Assembly: GCA_018694835.1 (NCBI GenBank)
Contig: JABHOG010000100.1
Span: 1-64,000 of the forward strand
Direction of reading: 5' to 3'
Origin: Planctomycetota bacterium
GTDB lineage: Bacteria > Planctomycetota > UBA8108 > UBA1146
Length of the DNA stretch: 64,000 nucleotides
Shown: piece after piece, positions 20,711 through 30,103 of the stretch
How positions within the stretch are numbered: position 1 is the stretch's first letter
Layout: each line of letters begins with the position of its first letter
Program-made: the position numbers and the translations under genes
The notes under the pieces: generated by a model
Seen by the model: the letters and a program-made list of their open reading frames with translations, nothing else
What the model was told of the DNA's origin: nothing
The model's database searches: none

Positions 20711-23524
20711 ATGATCACGATAATATTCACACTATCTCTTCTGGCCTCATCTCTCCCCGCCGTCTGCTCCATCGATGACGAACCGACTGGCGCCTCTTCT
20801 GACATCTCGAGTTGGATCAAGAATCTGGGCTCCGAGGAGTGGTCTGTGAGGGAAGAAGCCGCTCGGAAACTGCTGGACGCCGGACCCGCAGCGATCGGTG
20901 CATTGCGCTCCTCTCTGATGGATCCAGATCCCGAGGTGCGCGCACGAATCAAGGAGATGCTCTCTCTTCTCTCTCCACCGGTATTGATCGTCGATGTGGT
21001 GCGAGTCGGAAATTCAGGAGAGGGCTCATGGCTCTCGCGTCGAACCGATCTCGATTCCACCTCGATCCGCTTCAGCCGAAACGAACTGATCCAGAGCAGT
21101 GTCACATCGGCCACTGAGGAGCGCAGAATCCAGGTCGAGATTCGCGGGACTGAAGCGCCCTACTCGGTGGAGATCCTCTTTCCCGGGGTCAACTCGACCA
21201 TCGTCAGCGGTCCCCCCGCTCGTGGACTCGACCCGGGTGTCCCATGGGTGGTCCTCTCCGAGGAGCGGGTGGCGATGGAACATGCACTGGGCAAAACCAC
21301 CACGGAGGGTGAGCTCGCCACCTGGGTCGCAGTCCTGCATCATGATCCCTCCGAAGAACTGGAGCGATTGAAACCCGCCGAAAGAGTGCGCAGGGCGATG
21401 ATCGAGCATCTGCCTCACACCGATGATCCAGCACTGTGGATGTTGGCCAGCATCTGGCCCGAGGAGCAACCCCTTCCAGCCACTACCAGAGGTGAGAGTC
21501 CGCGGATTCGAGACGCTCACACATTGGCTCGACTGAGCAGCGGCGATACCACGGCGCGCAACGATTTGACCCGTCTTGTTGCCGATCACCTCGACGGTTC
21601 CGATACGTTGGCCATCCGGCGGATCGATGCGTTGATTCCCGGACTCATCGAGGCCCAGATCGATCGATCGAGCGAGCTCTTGATCCGCCATTGCGGAGAT
21701 CTCTCCCCGTGGCGGCAGCACCTCACCTGGCATGCCTTGCTCCAGCGAATCGAGGACCCCCAGTTTGCCTCGACTCACGGCAAGAGTCTGATCGAAGCGA
21801 TTCTGTCACCGGCGGCACTACCGATCCTGCGCTGGACCAACTCCCGTATGGCCTCGTTATGGAGTGCCTTGCACCGCCATGTTCCCAGCGGCCAGTGGAT
21901 GGAAGCCCTCGATGGCCGCATCCGGAATGCTCTCGAAGAGGATCTGGCCCAGGCTTCCGGTCGAATCCCGCTGATCCTGGGAACCCTCGCATTTCTCTCC
22001 AACCGTTCAGAGGCACTTCCGAAGGAGTGGCTCTCCTACGTCAGTGAACTGATCCCTTCCCAGCACGCCGAGATCGCCATCGGCGTACTGGCGGCCCAGA
22101 TGCAACATCTGAAGGAAGTTCCCGAGGAGATCTGGCTTCAGGCCTGCAAGGGATTTGCCACCGGGCTCGCCAGTAGCGACACCACCATCGGATTCCGTGT
22201 CCGGAACTCGGTGACCCGGTTCAGCGAGTTCAGGTTCCTCTCCCCCGCCATTCGCCGCACCCTGTTCGAGACGCTGATCGAAGTGCTCGCCACCGGGTCC
22301 AATAATCATCGATCGACTGCAGCCCAACTGCTTTCGAAGAATCTTGGTCGCCCTGCGACTCCACAACTGCGAACTCGAGATCAGAGTTACTGGACTACAC
22401 AGGCCAAGTACTGGAAAGAGAAGCTCGCGAGCCTGGAGGATGACCAGCTCTACCCAGAGATCGATGCGGATCGGTGGGTCCGACTGACCCTGGCAGATTT
22501 CAGAATCGATCCAGAAGGTAAGACCGATCCATTGAGGATCCAGCGAGTCGTCTTGCAGGTGGGACGACGTTTGGTTTCCATCGAAGACAATGGCGAAGAT
22601 GAGTCGATCCAGATCGAGGCCACTGCTGGCAATACTCATCGACTCTCCGGATCGATCTTACTGGTGGCCGGTCGCCCGGTGCTGGCACGGTTACGACCGC
22701 GCTGGCGCCGCTGGGTACACCGGGTCAGTTCTGCCAGATTGGGTTCCGAGAGCGCTCAGTCTCGCTCCCTGGTCACCTACCAGACCCTGGTCCTGATGGA
22801 GGTGCTCGATGCGGACGAGGCCCTCGATCAACCGGGTTGGGAAACTGAACCGAGCTGGCAAGGGATCGAGCAGACCCTACTGACTCAGATGAGCTCACCA
22901 CAACAGACCATCCGAAATACAGTCATCGACATCGTGACCACCCTGCAGCTCGAGTCTGCACGGGAACCGCTCATCGCATTGTGGGAGAACTCTCAAAGCG
23001 AAGCGGTGGCGCGAGCATTGCTGGCCCTGGGAGACCTTCGTGGCAGGGATCTGCTGTTCAAGGGGATCCAGGTGCTGGAAAAGAGAGCGACCCGGGAAGC
23101 CCAGAAATCGATGGAACAGTTACTACTACTGGGTGATCTCGAAACCGTCCATCTGGTGCTCGGTTGGCTTGAAACACCCGCCTCGTTGCGCAACCGCATC
23201 CTCGAGAACCAGTTGCCTGTGGCCCTCCGGGCCATCGAATCGTGGGTCGCCAGTCACGCCAATGAGGACAATTTTCCCCGGGAGCGGCTCCTCTCGGTAC
23301 TTGTCCAACGATGCGACACTCGAAATCTCCGCAATTATTCAATTCCGCTGCTACGACGACTCACAGGGGAGGATATGGGCTGGTGGAACACTTTCTCCAT
23401 CACCGATTCGAGCGAGAGGATTGAAGCACAGGAGGAAATTGCAGCACGCTGGAGGGGCTGGTGGAAAAGAAGATCAGAAAGATCTGCAGATCCAGTAAAG
23501 ATGAACCCGCCTCGCGACCGATGA
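20711..23524 (+). CDS. secreted HEAT-repeat-like protein
   Basis: N-terminal signal-like segment; WIKNLGSEEWSVREEAARKLLDAGPAAIGALRSSLMDPDPEVRARI; C-terminal RRLTGEDMGWW...RWRGWWKR. Confidence 0.75.
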   Translation: MITIIFTLSLLASSLPAVCSIDDEPTGASSDISSWIKNLGSEEWSVREEAARKLLDAGPAAIGALRSSLMDPDPEVRARIKEMLSLLSPPVLIVDVVRVGNSGEGSWLSRRTDLDSTSIRFSRNELIQSSVTSATEERRIQVEIRGTEAPYSVEILFPGVNSTIVSGPPARGLDPGVPWVVLSEERVAMEHALGKTTTEGELATWVAVLHHDPSEELERLKPAERVRRAMIEHLPHTDDPALWMLASIWPEEQPLPATTRGESPRIRDAHTLARLSSGDTTARNDLTRLVADHLDGSDTLAIRRIDALIPGLIEAQIDRSSELLIRHCGDLSPWRQHLTWHALLQRIEDPQFASTHGKSLIEAILSPAALPILRWTNSRMASLWSALHRHVPSGQWMEALDGRIRNALEEDLAQASGRIPLILGTLAFLSNRSEALPKEWLSYVSELIPSQHAEIAIGVLAAQMQHLKEVPEEIWLQACKGFATGLASSDTTIGFRVRNSVTRFSEFRFLSPAIRRTLFETLIEVLATGSNNHRSTAAQLLSKNLGRPATPQLRTRDQSYWTTQAKYWKEKLASLEDDQLYPEIDADRWVRLTLADFRIDPEGKTDPLRIQRVVLQVGRRLVSIEDNGEDESIQIEATAGNTHRLSGSILLVAGRPVLARLRPRWRRWVHRVSSARLGSESAQSRSLVTYQTLVLMEVLDADEALDQPGWETEPSWQGIEQTLLTQMSSPQQTIRNTVIDIVTTLQLESAREPLIALWENSQSEAVARALLALGDLRGRDLLFKGIQVLEKRATREAQKSMEQLLLLGDLETVHLVLGWLETPASLRNRILENQLPVALRAIESWVASHANEDNFPRERLLSVLVQRCDTRNLRNYSIPLLRRLTGEDMGWWNTFSITDSSERIEAQEEIAARWRGWWKRRSERSADPVKMNPPRDR

Positions 23525-23608
23525 CTCTTCCATGGGCAAACAACGCCCAGGTGATCGTGAGCCGACTTCCGGCTCAATCACCACGCTCCCATTGGAAGGG
23601 ACCACAGC

Positions 23609-24472
23609 ATGTCAGCTCGTGAGGTCGGCCTTGAGGCATATTTCCTGGACATCAATCGCCATTCGCTCCTCACTGCCGAGGAAGAGAAAGCTCTTTCATT
23701 ACTCGTACGCAAGGGTGATCCCGAAGCACGTGACAAGATGGTTCGATCGAACCTGAGGCTCGTGGTCAGCATCGCCAAGCACTACGTGGAGCGTGGCCTT
23801 CCCTTGCTTGACCTGATCGAGGAAGGCAATCTCGGCCTGCTCAAGGCCGTGGAACGCTTCGACCCCGCTGCGGAGTGCCGTTTCAGCACCTACGGAACCT
23901 GGTGGATCAAACAATCGATCAAGAGAGCGCTGATCGACACGGTGAAATCGGTTCGCATCCCTTCCTACATGGTGGAAACCATCACCAAGTGGAAGAAAGC
24001 GGCTGCTGACCTCGCCATCGAGTTGGGACGACCGGCACAGTTCCACGAGATCGCCGAGCGGATGGAAATCCCCATGGAGAAGACCGACATCATCAAGAAT
24101 GCTCTCCTTGTTGCAGATTCTGTCAGCCAGACCATTTCGATCGAGAACTCCTGGACCATCTCCGACATCATCGAAGACCCCTCTCAAACTCAGCCCCATG
24201 CTTCTCTCGAGAAGAAGATCCAGATCGAGATGATTCACAACCTGCTCGGACATCTCGACGACCGCGAAACCAAGATCCTGCGGATGCGTTACGGCCTCGA
24301 TAATGGAGAGCCGATGACCCTGAAGGAAATCGGTCAACGGGTGAACCTGTCTCGTGAGCGGGTCCGCCAGATCGAGAACGACGCCCTCGGTAAGTTGCAG
24401 GAGCTGGTCGCAGAAGGGCAGATCGAGCAACCGGAGATCTATGACGAGCAATACGAGGAGATGACGGGCTAA
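23609..24472 (+). CDS. RNA polymerase sigma-70 family factor (RpoD/RpoH-like)
   Basis: LVVSIAKHYVERGLPLLDLIEEGNLGLLKAVERFDP...FSTYGTWWIKQSIKRA...VNLSRERVRQIENDALGKL. Confidence 0.93.
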   Translation: MSAREVGLEAYFLDINRHSLLTAEEEKALSLLVRKGDPEARDKMVRSNLRLVVSIAKHYVERGLPLLDLIEEGNLGLLKAVERFDPAAECRFSTYGTWWIKQSIKRALIDTVKSVRIPSYMVETITKWKKAAADLAIELGRPAQFHEIAERMEIPMEKTDIIKNALLVADSVSQTISIENSWTISDIIEDPSQTQPHASLEKKIQIEMIHNLLGHLDDRETKILRMRYGLDNGEPMTLKEIGQRVNLSRERVRQIENDALGKLQELVAEGQIEQPEIYDEQYEEMTG

Positions 24473-24522
24473 AGCTCGAGGCTCCGCCTCTCTTTCACCC
24501 CATCCAGCCTTCGGATAACATT

Positions 24523-24574
24523 CCCCCTTCAGCAGCTGCGGTCCCTCGACCGCCTCCACTGAAGGGGGATTTTT
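24523..24574 (+). promoter_or_regulatory. terminator-like hairpin directly before the apt start codon; 3' arm carries the apt ribosome-binding site
   Basis: CCCCCTTCAG / CTGAAGGGGG lower stem, GCGGTC-CCTC-GACCGC upper stem, then ATTTTT and C-ATG. Confidence 0.8.
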
Positions 24575-24575
24575 C

Positions 24576-25121
24576 ATGAGTGAATCTACAGATACCCGCA
24601 TCGATCTCCTCAGGAGCAAGATCGCCACCGTCGCGGACTTCCCTGCTCCAGGGATCCAGTTCAAGGACATCACTCCCCTCCTCGCATGCCCCAGAGCCTT
24701 CCCCGCCTCGATCGAACTGCTCGAGGAGCGGGTTGCCCATCTGGGTGTCGAGATCATCGCAGCCCCCGAGTCGAGGGGGTTCCTGTTCGGAGTACCACTG
24801 GCGATGCGAATGAATGTCGGCTTCGTGCCGATTCGAAAGCCTGGAAAACTGCCCAGAGAAATACACTCGGTCGAATATTCACTCGAATACGGCACTGATA
24901 CCGTCGAGATGCACTCCGATTCGATCCAGCCAGGTCAAAAGGTGTTGATGGTCGACGATGTACTGGCCACTGGTGGCACGATGGCTGCTTGCTGCGAACT
25001 GGTCGAGAAGATGGGTGGGGTCGTGATCGGGTGTGCCTTCCTGATGGAGCTCACCTTTCTCGGAGGACGGGCCAAGCTACCGGATGCTCAGGTGTTCCAT
25101 CTGCTGGAGGAAAACGCTTGA
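24576..25121 (+). CDS. apt: adenine phosphoribosyltransferase
   Basis: DFPAPGIQFKDITPLL; APESRGFLFGVPLA; VLMVDDVLATGGTMAA. Confidence 0.94.
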   Translation: MSESTDTRIDLLRSKIATVADFPAPGIQFKDITPLLACPRAFPASIELLEERVAHLGVEIIAAPESRGFLFGVPLAMRMNVGFVPIRKPGKLPREIHSVEYSLEYGTDTVEMHSDSIQPGQKVLMVDDVLATGGTMAACCELVEKMGGVVIGCAFLMELTFLGGRAKLPDAQVFHLLEENA

Positions 25122-26761
25122 ACAGGAGAAGCGCATTGAAACTGGCTCGGCTCGCGACAGGCGAGGCCAAGCGAGCCACCAAAGGTTTGAGAAAACCCGG
25201 GTTCCCGAAGTTATTCTACCTCTCGTACATGATAAGAGACCTCGACCTGTTCGAAGTAGAAGCACGGTACGGCGCTCTCTACCGCGATGAACAGTACCAA
25301 CGAAGAAACTGTCTCGCCGATGCACGGGTGGGTAGTTTCCGAAGAGATCAGGTCACCGATGGTGGTCTGTTCGACAACTCCAAGGATGATGAATCGCATG
25401 GTTATGTCGAATTGCCCATCTCCGATCGCTCCGATCCGATGCGAATCGGGCTGTGGCGACTGACCGATGCAAAGTACCGGGAAGCGGAGGAAGCATTCCT
25501 CAGAAAACGTGCTCACGAGTTGACCTACCTCGATACCAATGAACACCTCGGAGCCTGGCAGAAATGTTCTACACATCAGGCCAGGAGTCCGAACCAGCTC
25601 CCTTCCATCGACCGGGAGTACTGGTCGAGCTTTGTCGAGAAAGCCAGCGCCACCATGCTCGCCTTCCCGAGGATTCGAAATAGCCACGTGGAACTCAAGG
25701 TTCGCCATCAGACCAACGTGTTCGTCAACTCCGACGAATCCATCTCCATCGAGAGCCTCGCCTACTGGCAGTTGGAGGCGCACCTCTGGTTTCTCAGTAA
25801 AAACGGAGATGGGATCCCCTGGACCGTGAGTCACTTCACTCCACATCCGGATCAGCTACCGGACCTGAACAGTTTTCGCCGAGAAATTCGAGCTGCGGCA
25901 AAGCTACTGGAAAAGATTGCGGCCGCGCCAAAGATCCACTCCTACTCGGGACCCGTATTGCTGGAACCGGTTTCTGCCGGATTGCTGATTCACGAGGCAC
26001 TCGGTCATCGACTGGAAGGAAACCGGCTGCGAGCCACTGGCGAGGCCAAGACCTTTGCCGATGCCCTCGGAGACCGGGTACTTCCCGATTTCTTGACGCT
26101 GCATGACGATCCAACCCAGGCCACCTGGATCGATTCCAATGATCGTGAACAGGGCCTGGTTGGTCACTACAAATTTGACGATGAGGGGACCCCCGCTGCG
26201 GATGCACGCCTGATCGAGAACGGAAAACTGACAGGGTTCCTCACCGGAAGAGTTCCAGTCAGCAAACGACATCGTTCCAATGGCCACGCCAGATCGAGAC
26301 GGCATGAGCGATCGATGAGCAGGATGGGCGTGACGATTCTCGAGGCCACCAACGGACTGGATCAGGCAACCCTCAGGGAACAACTGATCGATCAGGTCAA
26401 GCAGCAAGGTTTGCCGTACGGAATCCGCATCATCGATGCCACTGGAGGAGAAACTGCGACCGATTCCTATGACTTCCAGGCATTTCTTGGAGAAGTGAAT
26501 CTTGCTTCGAGGATCTACCCGGATGGACGCGAGGAATTGGTCCGAGGAATCAACTTCATCGGCACCCCTCTCAATGCTGTTCATGGAATCATTGCTGCTG
26601 GCGATCAACCAGTGCTGGACAATGGTTGGTGTGGAGCGGAGAGCGGATTCGTTCCGGTGTCGACCATCAGTCCGTCGCTTCTGGTCCGTCACCTGGAACT
26701 ACAGAGCAAATCGGAAACGCCATACACCCAGTACTGCTATCCGATGCCCGTAAGAAAATGA
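25118..26761 (+). CDS. TldD/PmbA family metalloprotease-related protein
   Basis: LLIHEALGHRLEGN motif; probable TTG start at 25118 overlapping the apt stop (TTGA). Confidence 0.82.
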   Translation: MNRRSALKLARLATGEAKRATKGLRKPGFPKLFYLSYMIRDLDLFEVEARYGALYRDEQYQRRNCLADARVGSFRRDQVTDGGLFDNSKDDESHGYVELPISDRSDPMRIGLWRLTDAKYREAEEAFLRKRAHELTYLDTNEHLGAWQKCSTHQARSPNQLPSIDREYWSSFVEKASATMLAFPRIRNSHVELKVRHQTNVFVNSDESISIESLAYWQLEAHLWFLSKNGDGIPWTVSHFTPHPDQLPDLNSFRREIRAAAKLLEKIAAAPKIHSYSGPVLLEPVSAGLLIHEALGHRLEGNRLRATGEAKTFADALGDRVLPDFLTLHDDPTQATWIDSNDREQGLVGHYKFDDEGTPAADARLIENGKLTGFLTGRVPVSKRHRSNGHARSRRHERSMSRMGVTILEATNGLDQATLREQLIDQVKQQGLPYGIRIIDATGGETATDSYDFQAFLGEVNLASRIYPDGREELVRGINFIGTPLNAVHGIIAAGDQPVLDNGWCGAESGFVPVSTISPSLLVRHLELQSKSETPYTQYCYPMPVRK

Positions 26762-26771
26762 TCCACCCGCA

Positions 26772-27965
26772 TCACTGTAACTGATCGGCGATGTCCGATA
26801 GCAGTGGACGGACCGCCTGAGTCATCAATGCTCGATTGGATCCTTCCCCGACCCGGGTCACGAACAGGTCAGCACTGTGTCGTGCCAACCCGAACTCGTC
26901 GAGGCTGGCCACTCCACCGCAAACCTCCATCGCATCCATCAGGAGCCTCGACGCAACACGGCTGCAATCGATCTTGACCTTTGCTGCCTGTTCACGCTTT
27001 ATCGATCCATCGTCATGACATCTCGCCAGATGCATCAGCCAGGTCAAATTTCTCTCCAGCGCGAGATCCATCTCCAGCACCACATCCTGAACGCGCTGAA
27101 AGCGACCGATCGGACCTCCGAATTGATCTCTCTGCTGAACATAAGTGCGAGTCTTGTCGAGGGCGAACGCCAGCGATCCCAGGGCCATCGATGCCACGAA
27201 CAATCGCCCACCATTGAGAGTCGTGACCATCACACGGAATCCTTCGTTGAGATCGCCTAGGATTTCAGCTTCGGTAGCCACGACGCCATCGAAGGTGATG
27301 GAGCCGGTGGAAGAAAGTGGCCAGACCGTCTTTCCTTCCATCTCCTGGTAATGCACTCCCTCGCGATCGATGGGAATGATGAAACAGGAACTTCGATGGC
27401 CATTTCGACCGGACGGATCGGTCAATGCATGGACCACGATGTGGCTCGACCATGCAGCGTTGGTACTCCAGCACTTCTCTCCGCGAAGGATGAAGTGATC
27501 TCCTTCACGAATGGCCACCACCTGCGGATTTGCGGCATCCGACCCTCGCCCCGGCTCAGACAATCCGAAACAGAACATCCGATCACCAGCCGCGAGTTCA
27601 GGCAGGTATTTCTCTTTTTGTTCATCGGTTCCGAACTTCAGCACCGGATTGGCTCCCAGTGAGACTGCAGCCCCAGGCGTGATGGCGATCGATGGACTCT
27701 GGTAAGAGAGTGCCAGACCCGCCAGTAGCAGATCTGTCATGCCGCCACCTTGACCGCCGTACTGTTCCGCGATCGGCAAGCCAAACACACCCATCGATCC
27801 CAGCTGCTCGATGACGTCATGAGGCAGAAGTTGATGAGATCGCTCCCAGCCGAGGATTTTGTCGGCTAGTTCTTCATCTGCAAATCGAGCCAACCCCTGG
27901 TAAAGAGCGAACCGCTCCTCCTCGACAAGAGGCTCCAGAAGTTGATCCAACCTTCTTTGATTCAT
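26772..27965 (-). CDS. acyl-CoA dehydrogenase
   Basis: MFCFGLSEPGRGSDAANPQ; GEKCWSTNA; RDQFGGPIGRFQRVQ; C-terminal FVTRVGEGSNRALMTQ. Confidence 0.92.
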   Translation of the reverse strand: MNQRRLDQLLEPLVEEERFALYQGLARFADEELADKILGWERSHQLLPHDVIEQLGSMGVFGLPIAEQYGGQGGGMTDLLLAGLALSYQSPSIAITPGAAVSLGANPVLKFGTDEQKEKYLPELAAGDRMFCFGLSEPGRGSDAANPQVVAIREGDHFILRGEKCWSTNAAWSSHIVVHALTDPSGRNGHRSSCFIIPIDREGVHYQEMEGKTVWPLSSTGSITFDGVVATEAEILGDLNEGFRVMVTTLNGGRLFVASMALGSLAFALDKTRTYVQQRDQFGGPIGRFQRVQDVVLEMDLALERNLTWLMHLARCHDDGSIKREQAAKVKIDCSRVASRLLMDAMEVCGGVASLDEFGLARHSADLFVTRVGEGSNRALMTQAVRPLLSDIADQLQ

Positions 27966-28183
27966 GACACTCCTTGAGCCGCTACTCGTTTGATTCTGAC
28001 CCTCGTCTCCCCGGAGACCGATAGAGACCCATTCACCAGGTACAACGATCTCCTACCTGTCTGTTACACCAAGATCATGTCTCGGTCCATCCCCTCGATC
28101 ACCAGCAGAGTTGAATTGTTGGTGCTGAGGATCCAGAACTTCCCGTGATATCCTCCACTATTATCCAATGAAGGAGGTGTTCC

Positions 28184-30010
28184 ATGAGGATGCGTTTAGT
28201 TTCAATCCTGTTGACCAGTTTCTTCTCATTCCTGTCGATCACTGCGACCCCTGTCACTGCGCAGACTTGCCCGACAAACCTACAAGCGTTTCCAGACTAT
28301 GGCCAGAACCTGATGGTCATCGAATGGAATCTTTCAGTCGCCGGTAACGCTGCAGCAGAATTCCAGATTTTCAGGGGTGACCAGTGGATCGCTACCGTCG
28401 ACGGGCTCTCGAATACTACGATCGACGACCTGTCGACCCTCACGGCCAACAGGATCCATCTACTCGACTACTCCGTGGTCACCATCGGAACCGCCACACC
28501 CTGTGCTGACATGACAGCGCGAGGTACTTACTCCACCGGAAGCATCGCATTGTTCGAGGATTTCGAAAACTACTCCTCGGATATCGAACTGGAGAGTGTC
28601 GGAGGCTGGGCCATCGTCGACGAAAATTCTCCAATTGAAGATTCCACATGGACCCTGACCAACCCACTGGGAAGACAGCATCCTCCACGAATCGATGGTC
28701 ATTCGACCCGCGGCGGTTTCATCATCTCCGATAGCGATTTCGGCGGCACCACCAACAGCAACCCCATCGGTTCAGGAATGTCACATGACATCTGGACGCC
28801 AACCATCGACTGCTCTGCGATGGACCAGGTGGTCCTTCACGCTTCTGTCTGTGCCCAGCTCAATGACAACGGGAATGCAATTTTTGACATCGATGTCACC
28901 ACCGATGGAGGGAGCAACTGGCAGAACGCATTTCGCCGCATCGCACCGACTCGGGTCTCCACCGCACCGCTGGCTCGCACCGATAATGCCGACGGGGTCT
29001 ATCAATATCTGGAGGTCAACTTGACCCAGTTCGCTGCGGGGGAATCGACGGTGCGGGTCCGGTTCCGTCACTTCGAGCCCAACTGGGACTGGTGGATCGC
29101 TGTCGACGACGTATTGATCGACAACATCTGCGTCGCCGGGGGCGGTCAGACCACCCTGCTGCCGACAGAGGATTTTTCTTCAGGCATACCGCCGACCTGG
29201 CAGATCGCCGGGCTCAATGTGAACTCGCCCATCGACAGCTGGAACACCGAGGATCCCTGTAATCGATCGATCACCGCCAATAATGGTGGGGTCTTTCCCT
29301 ACCTCGCTGGCAAGGCGGTCAACCGACTGGGGGACTTCTTCGCCATCCTCGATTCGGACTGCAACCCTGACCCGACGGAGGATGAGCGATTGATCACTCC
29401 TGTCGTCGATTGCTCAGCGCAAGAACATGTATACCTTCACTTCGACTCGGAATGGATGCCGTACTTCTCGGAAGAAGTCGAAGTGTTACTGAGCCTGGAT
29501 GGTGGAGTTTCGTTCATTCAGCCGGCGATCTTCAAAGCACCGACCGATACCTCTCCGGAGCCCGACAATGATCCCCTCTTCGGCCACTTTGTGCTCGAGG
29601 AGCCACGTGCAGCAGGCGAATCGGAAGTCGCGTTCTTGTTCAAGTACACCAGCCCTGGCAACCAATGGTGGTGGGCCATCGACAATGTCGCCATCACCGC
29701 CGGTGAGTATGCGACGGCTCCCACCGTCGGCTCACAGTTTCTTCGTGGAGATTGCAACTCGGACGCATCCTTCAATATCGCCGATTGCGTGTTCTTGCTC
29801 GCCTCGCTCTTCAGCGGAGGGCCAGCCAGCGACTGTGCCGATTCATGTGATATGAACGATGACGGATCGAGGAACATCGCCGACGCCATCACCGGCCTGG
29901 GAACTCTCTTTTCCGGCGGATCGCCACTGCCAGATCCTGGCAGCATCGCCTGTGGCATCGATCCAACAGACGATGGATTGATCTGCGATCCCACCGCAGC
30001 TTGCCCCTGA
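28184..30010 (+). CDS. secreted protein with MAM/choice-of-anchor-like modules and C-terminal dockerin-like repeats
   Basis: Signal peptide; two similar blocks ending in WWIAVDDVLIDNI / WWWAIDNVAITAG; RGDCNSDASFNIADCVFLLASLF...DMNDDGSRNIADAI; strong SD aaggaggtg. Confidence 0.8.
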   Translation: MRMRLVSILLTSFFSFLSITATPVTAQTCPTNLQAFPDYGQNLMVIEWNLSVAGNAAAEFQIFRGDQWIATVDGLSNTTIDDLSTLTANRIHLLDYSVVTIGTATPCADMTARGTYSTGSIALFEDFENYSSDIELESVGGWAIVDENSPIEDSTWTLTNPLGRQHPPRIDGHSTRGGFIISDSDFGGTTNSNPIGSGMSHDIWTPTIDCSAMDQVVLHASVCAQLNDNGNAIFDIDVTTDGGSNWQNAFRRIAPTRVSTAPLARTDNADGVYQYLEVNLTQFAAGESTVRVRFRHFEPNWDWWIAVDDVLIDNICVAGGGQTTLLPTEDFSSGIPPTWQIAGLNVNSPIDSWNTEDPCNRSITANNGGVFPYLAGKAVNRLGDFFAILDSDCNPDPTEDERLITPVVDCSAQEHVYLHFDSEWMPYFSEEVEVLLSLDGGVSFIQPAIFKAPTDTSPEPDNDPLFGHFVLEEPRAAGESEVAFLFKYTSPGNQWWWAIDNVAITAGEYATAPTVGSQFLRGDCNSDASFNIADCVFLLASLFSGGPASDCADSCDMNDDGSRNIADAITGLGTLFSGGSPLPDPGSIACGIDPTDDGLICDPTAACP

Positions 30011-30103
30011 TCTGCCGGGCTCTCCTCTCGACTCCCTGCGCTCGATCGAGCATGATCTTGAATCGACGACTCGTTCGATCCTGACACCCCTGGAGGAGGC
30101 TAG

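Noticed and set aside
23699-24895. 398-aa minus-strand ORF across the sigma factor and apt
   Set aside because: Shadow ORF; both plus-strand genes carry clear family motifs.
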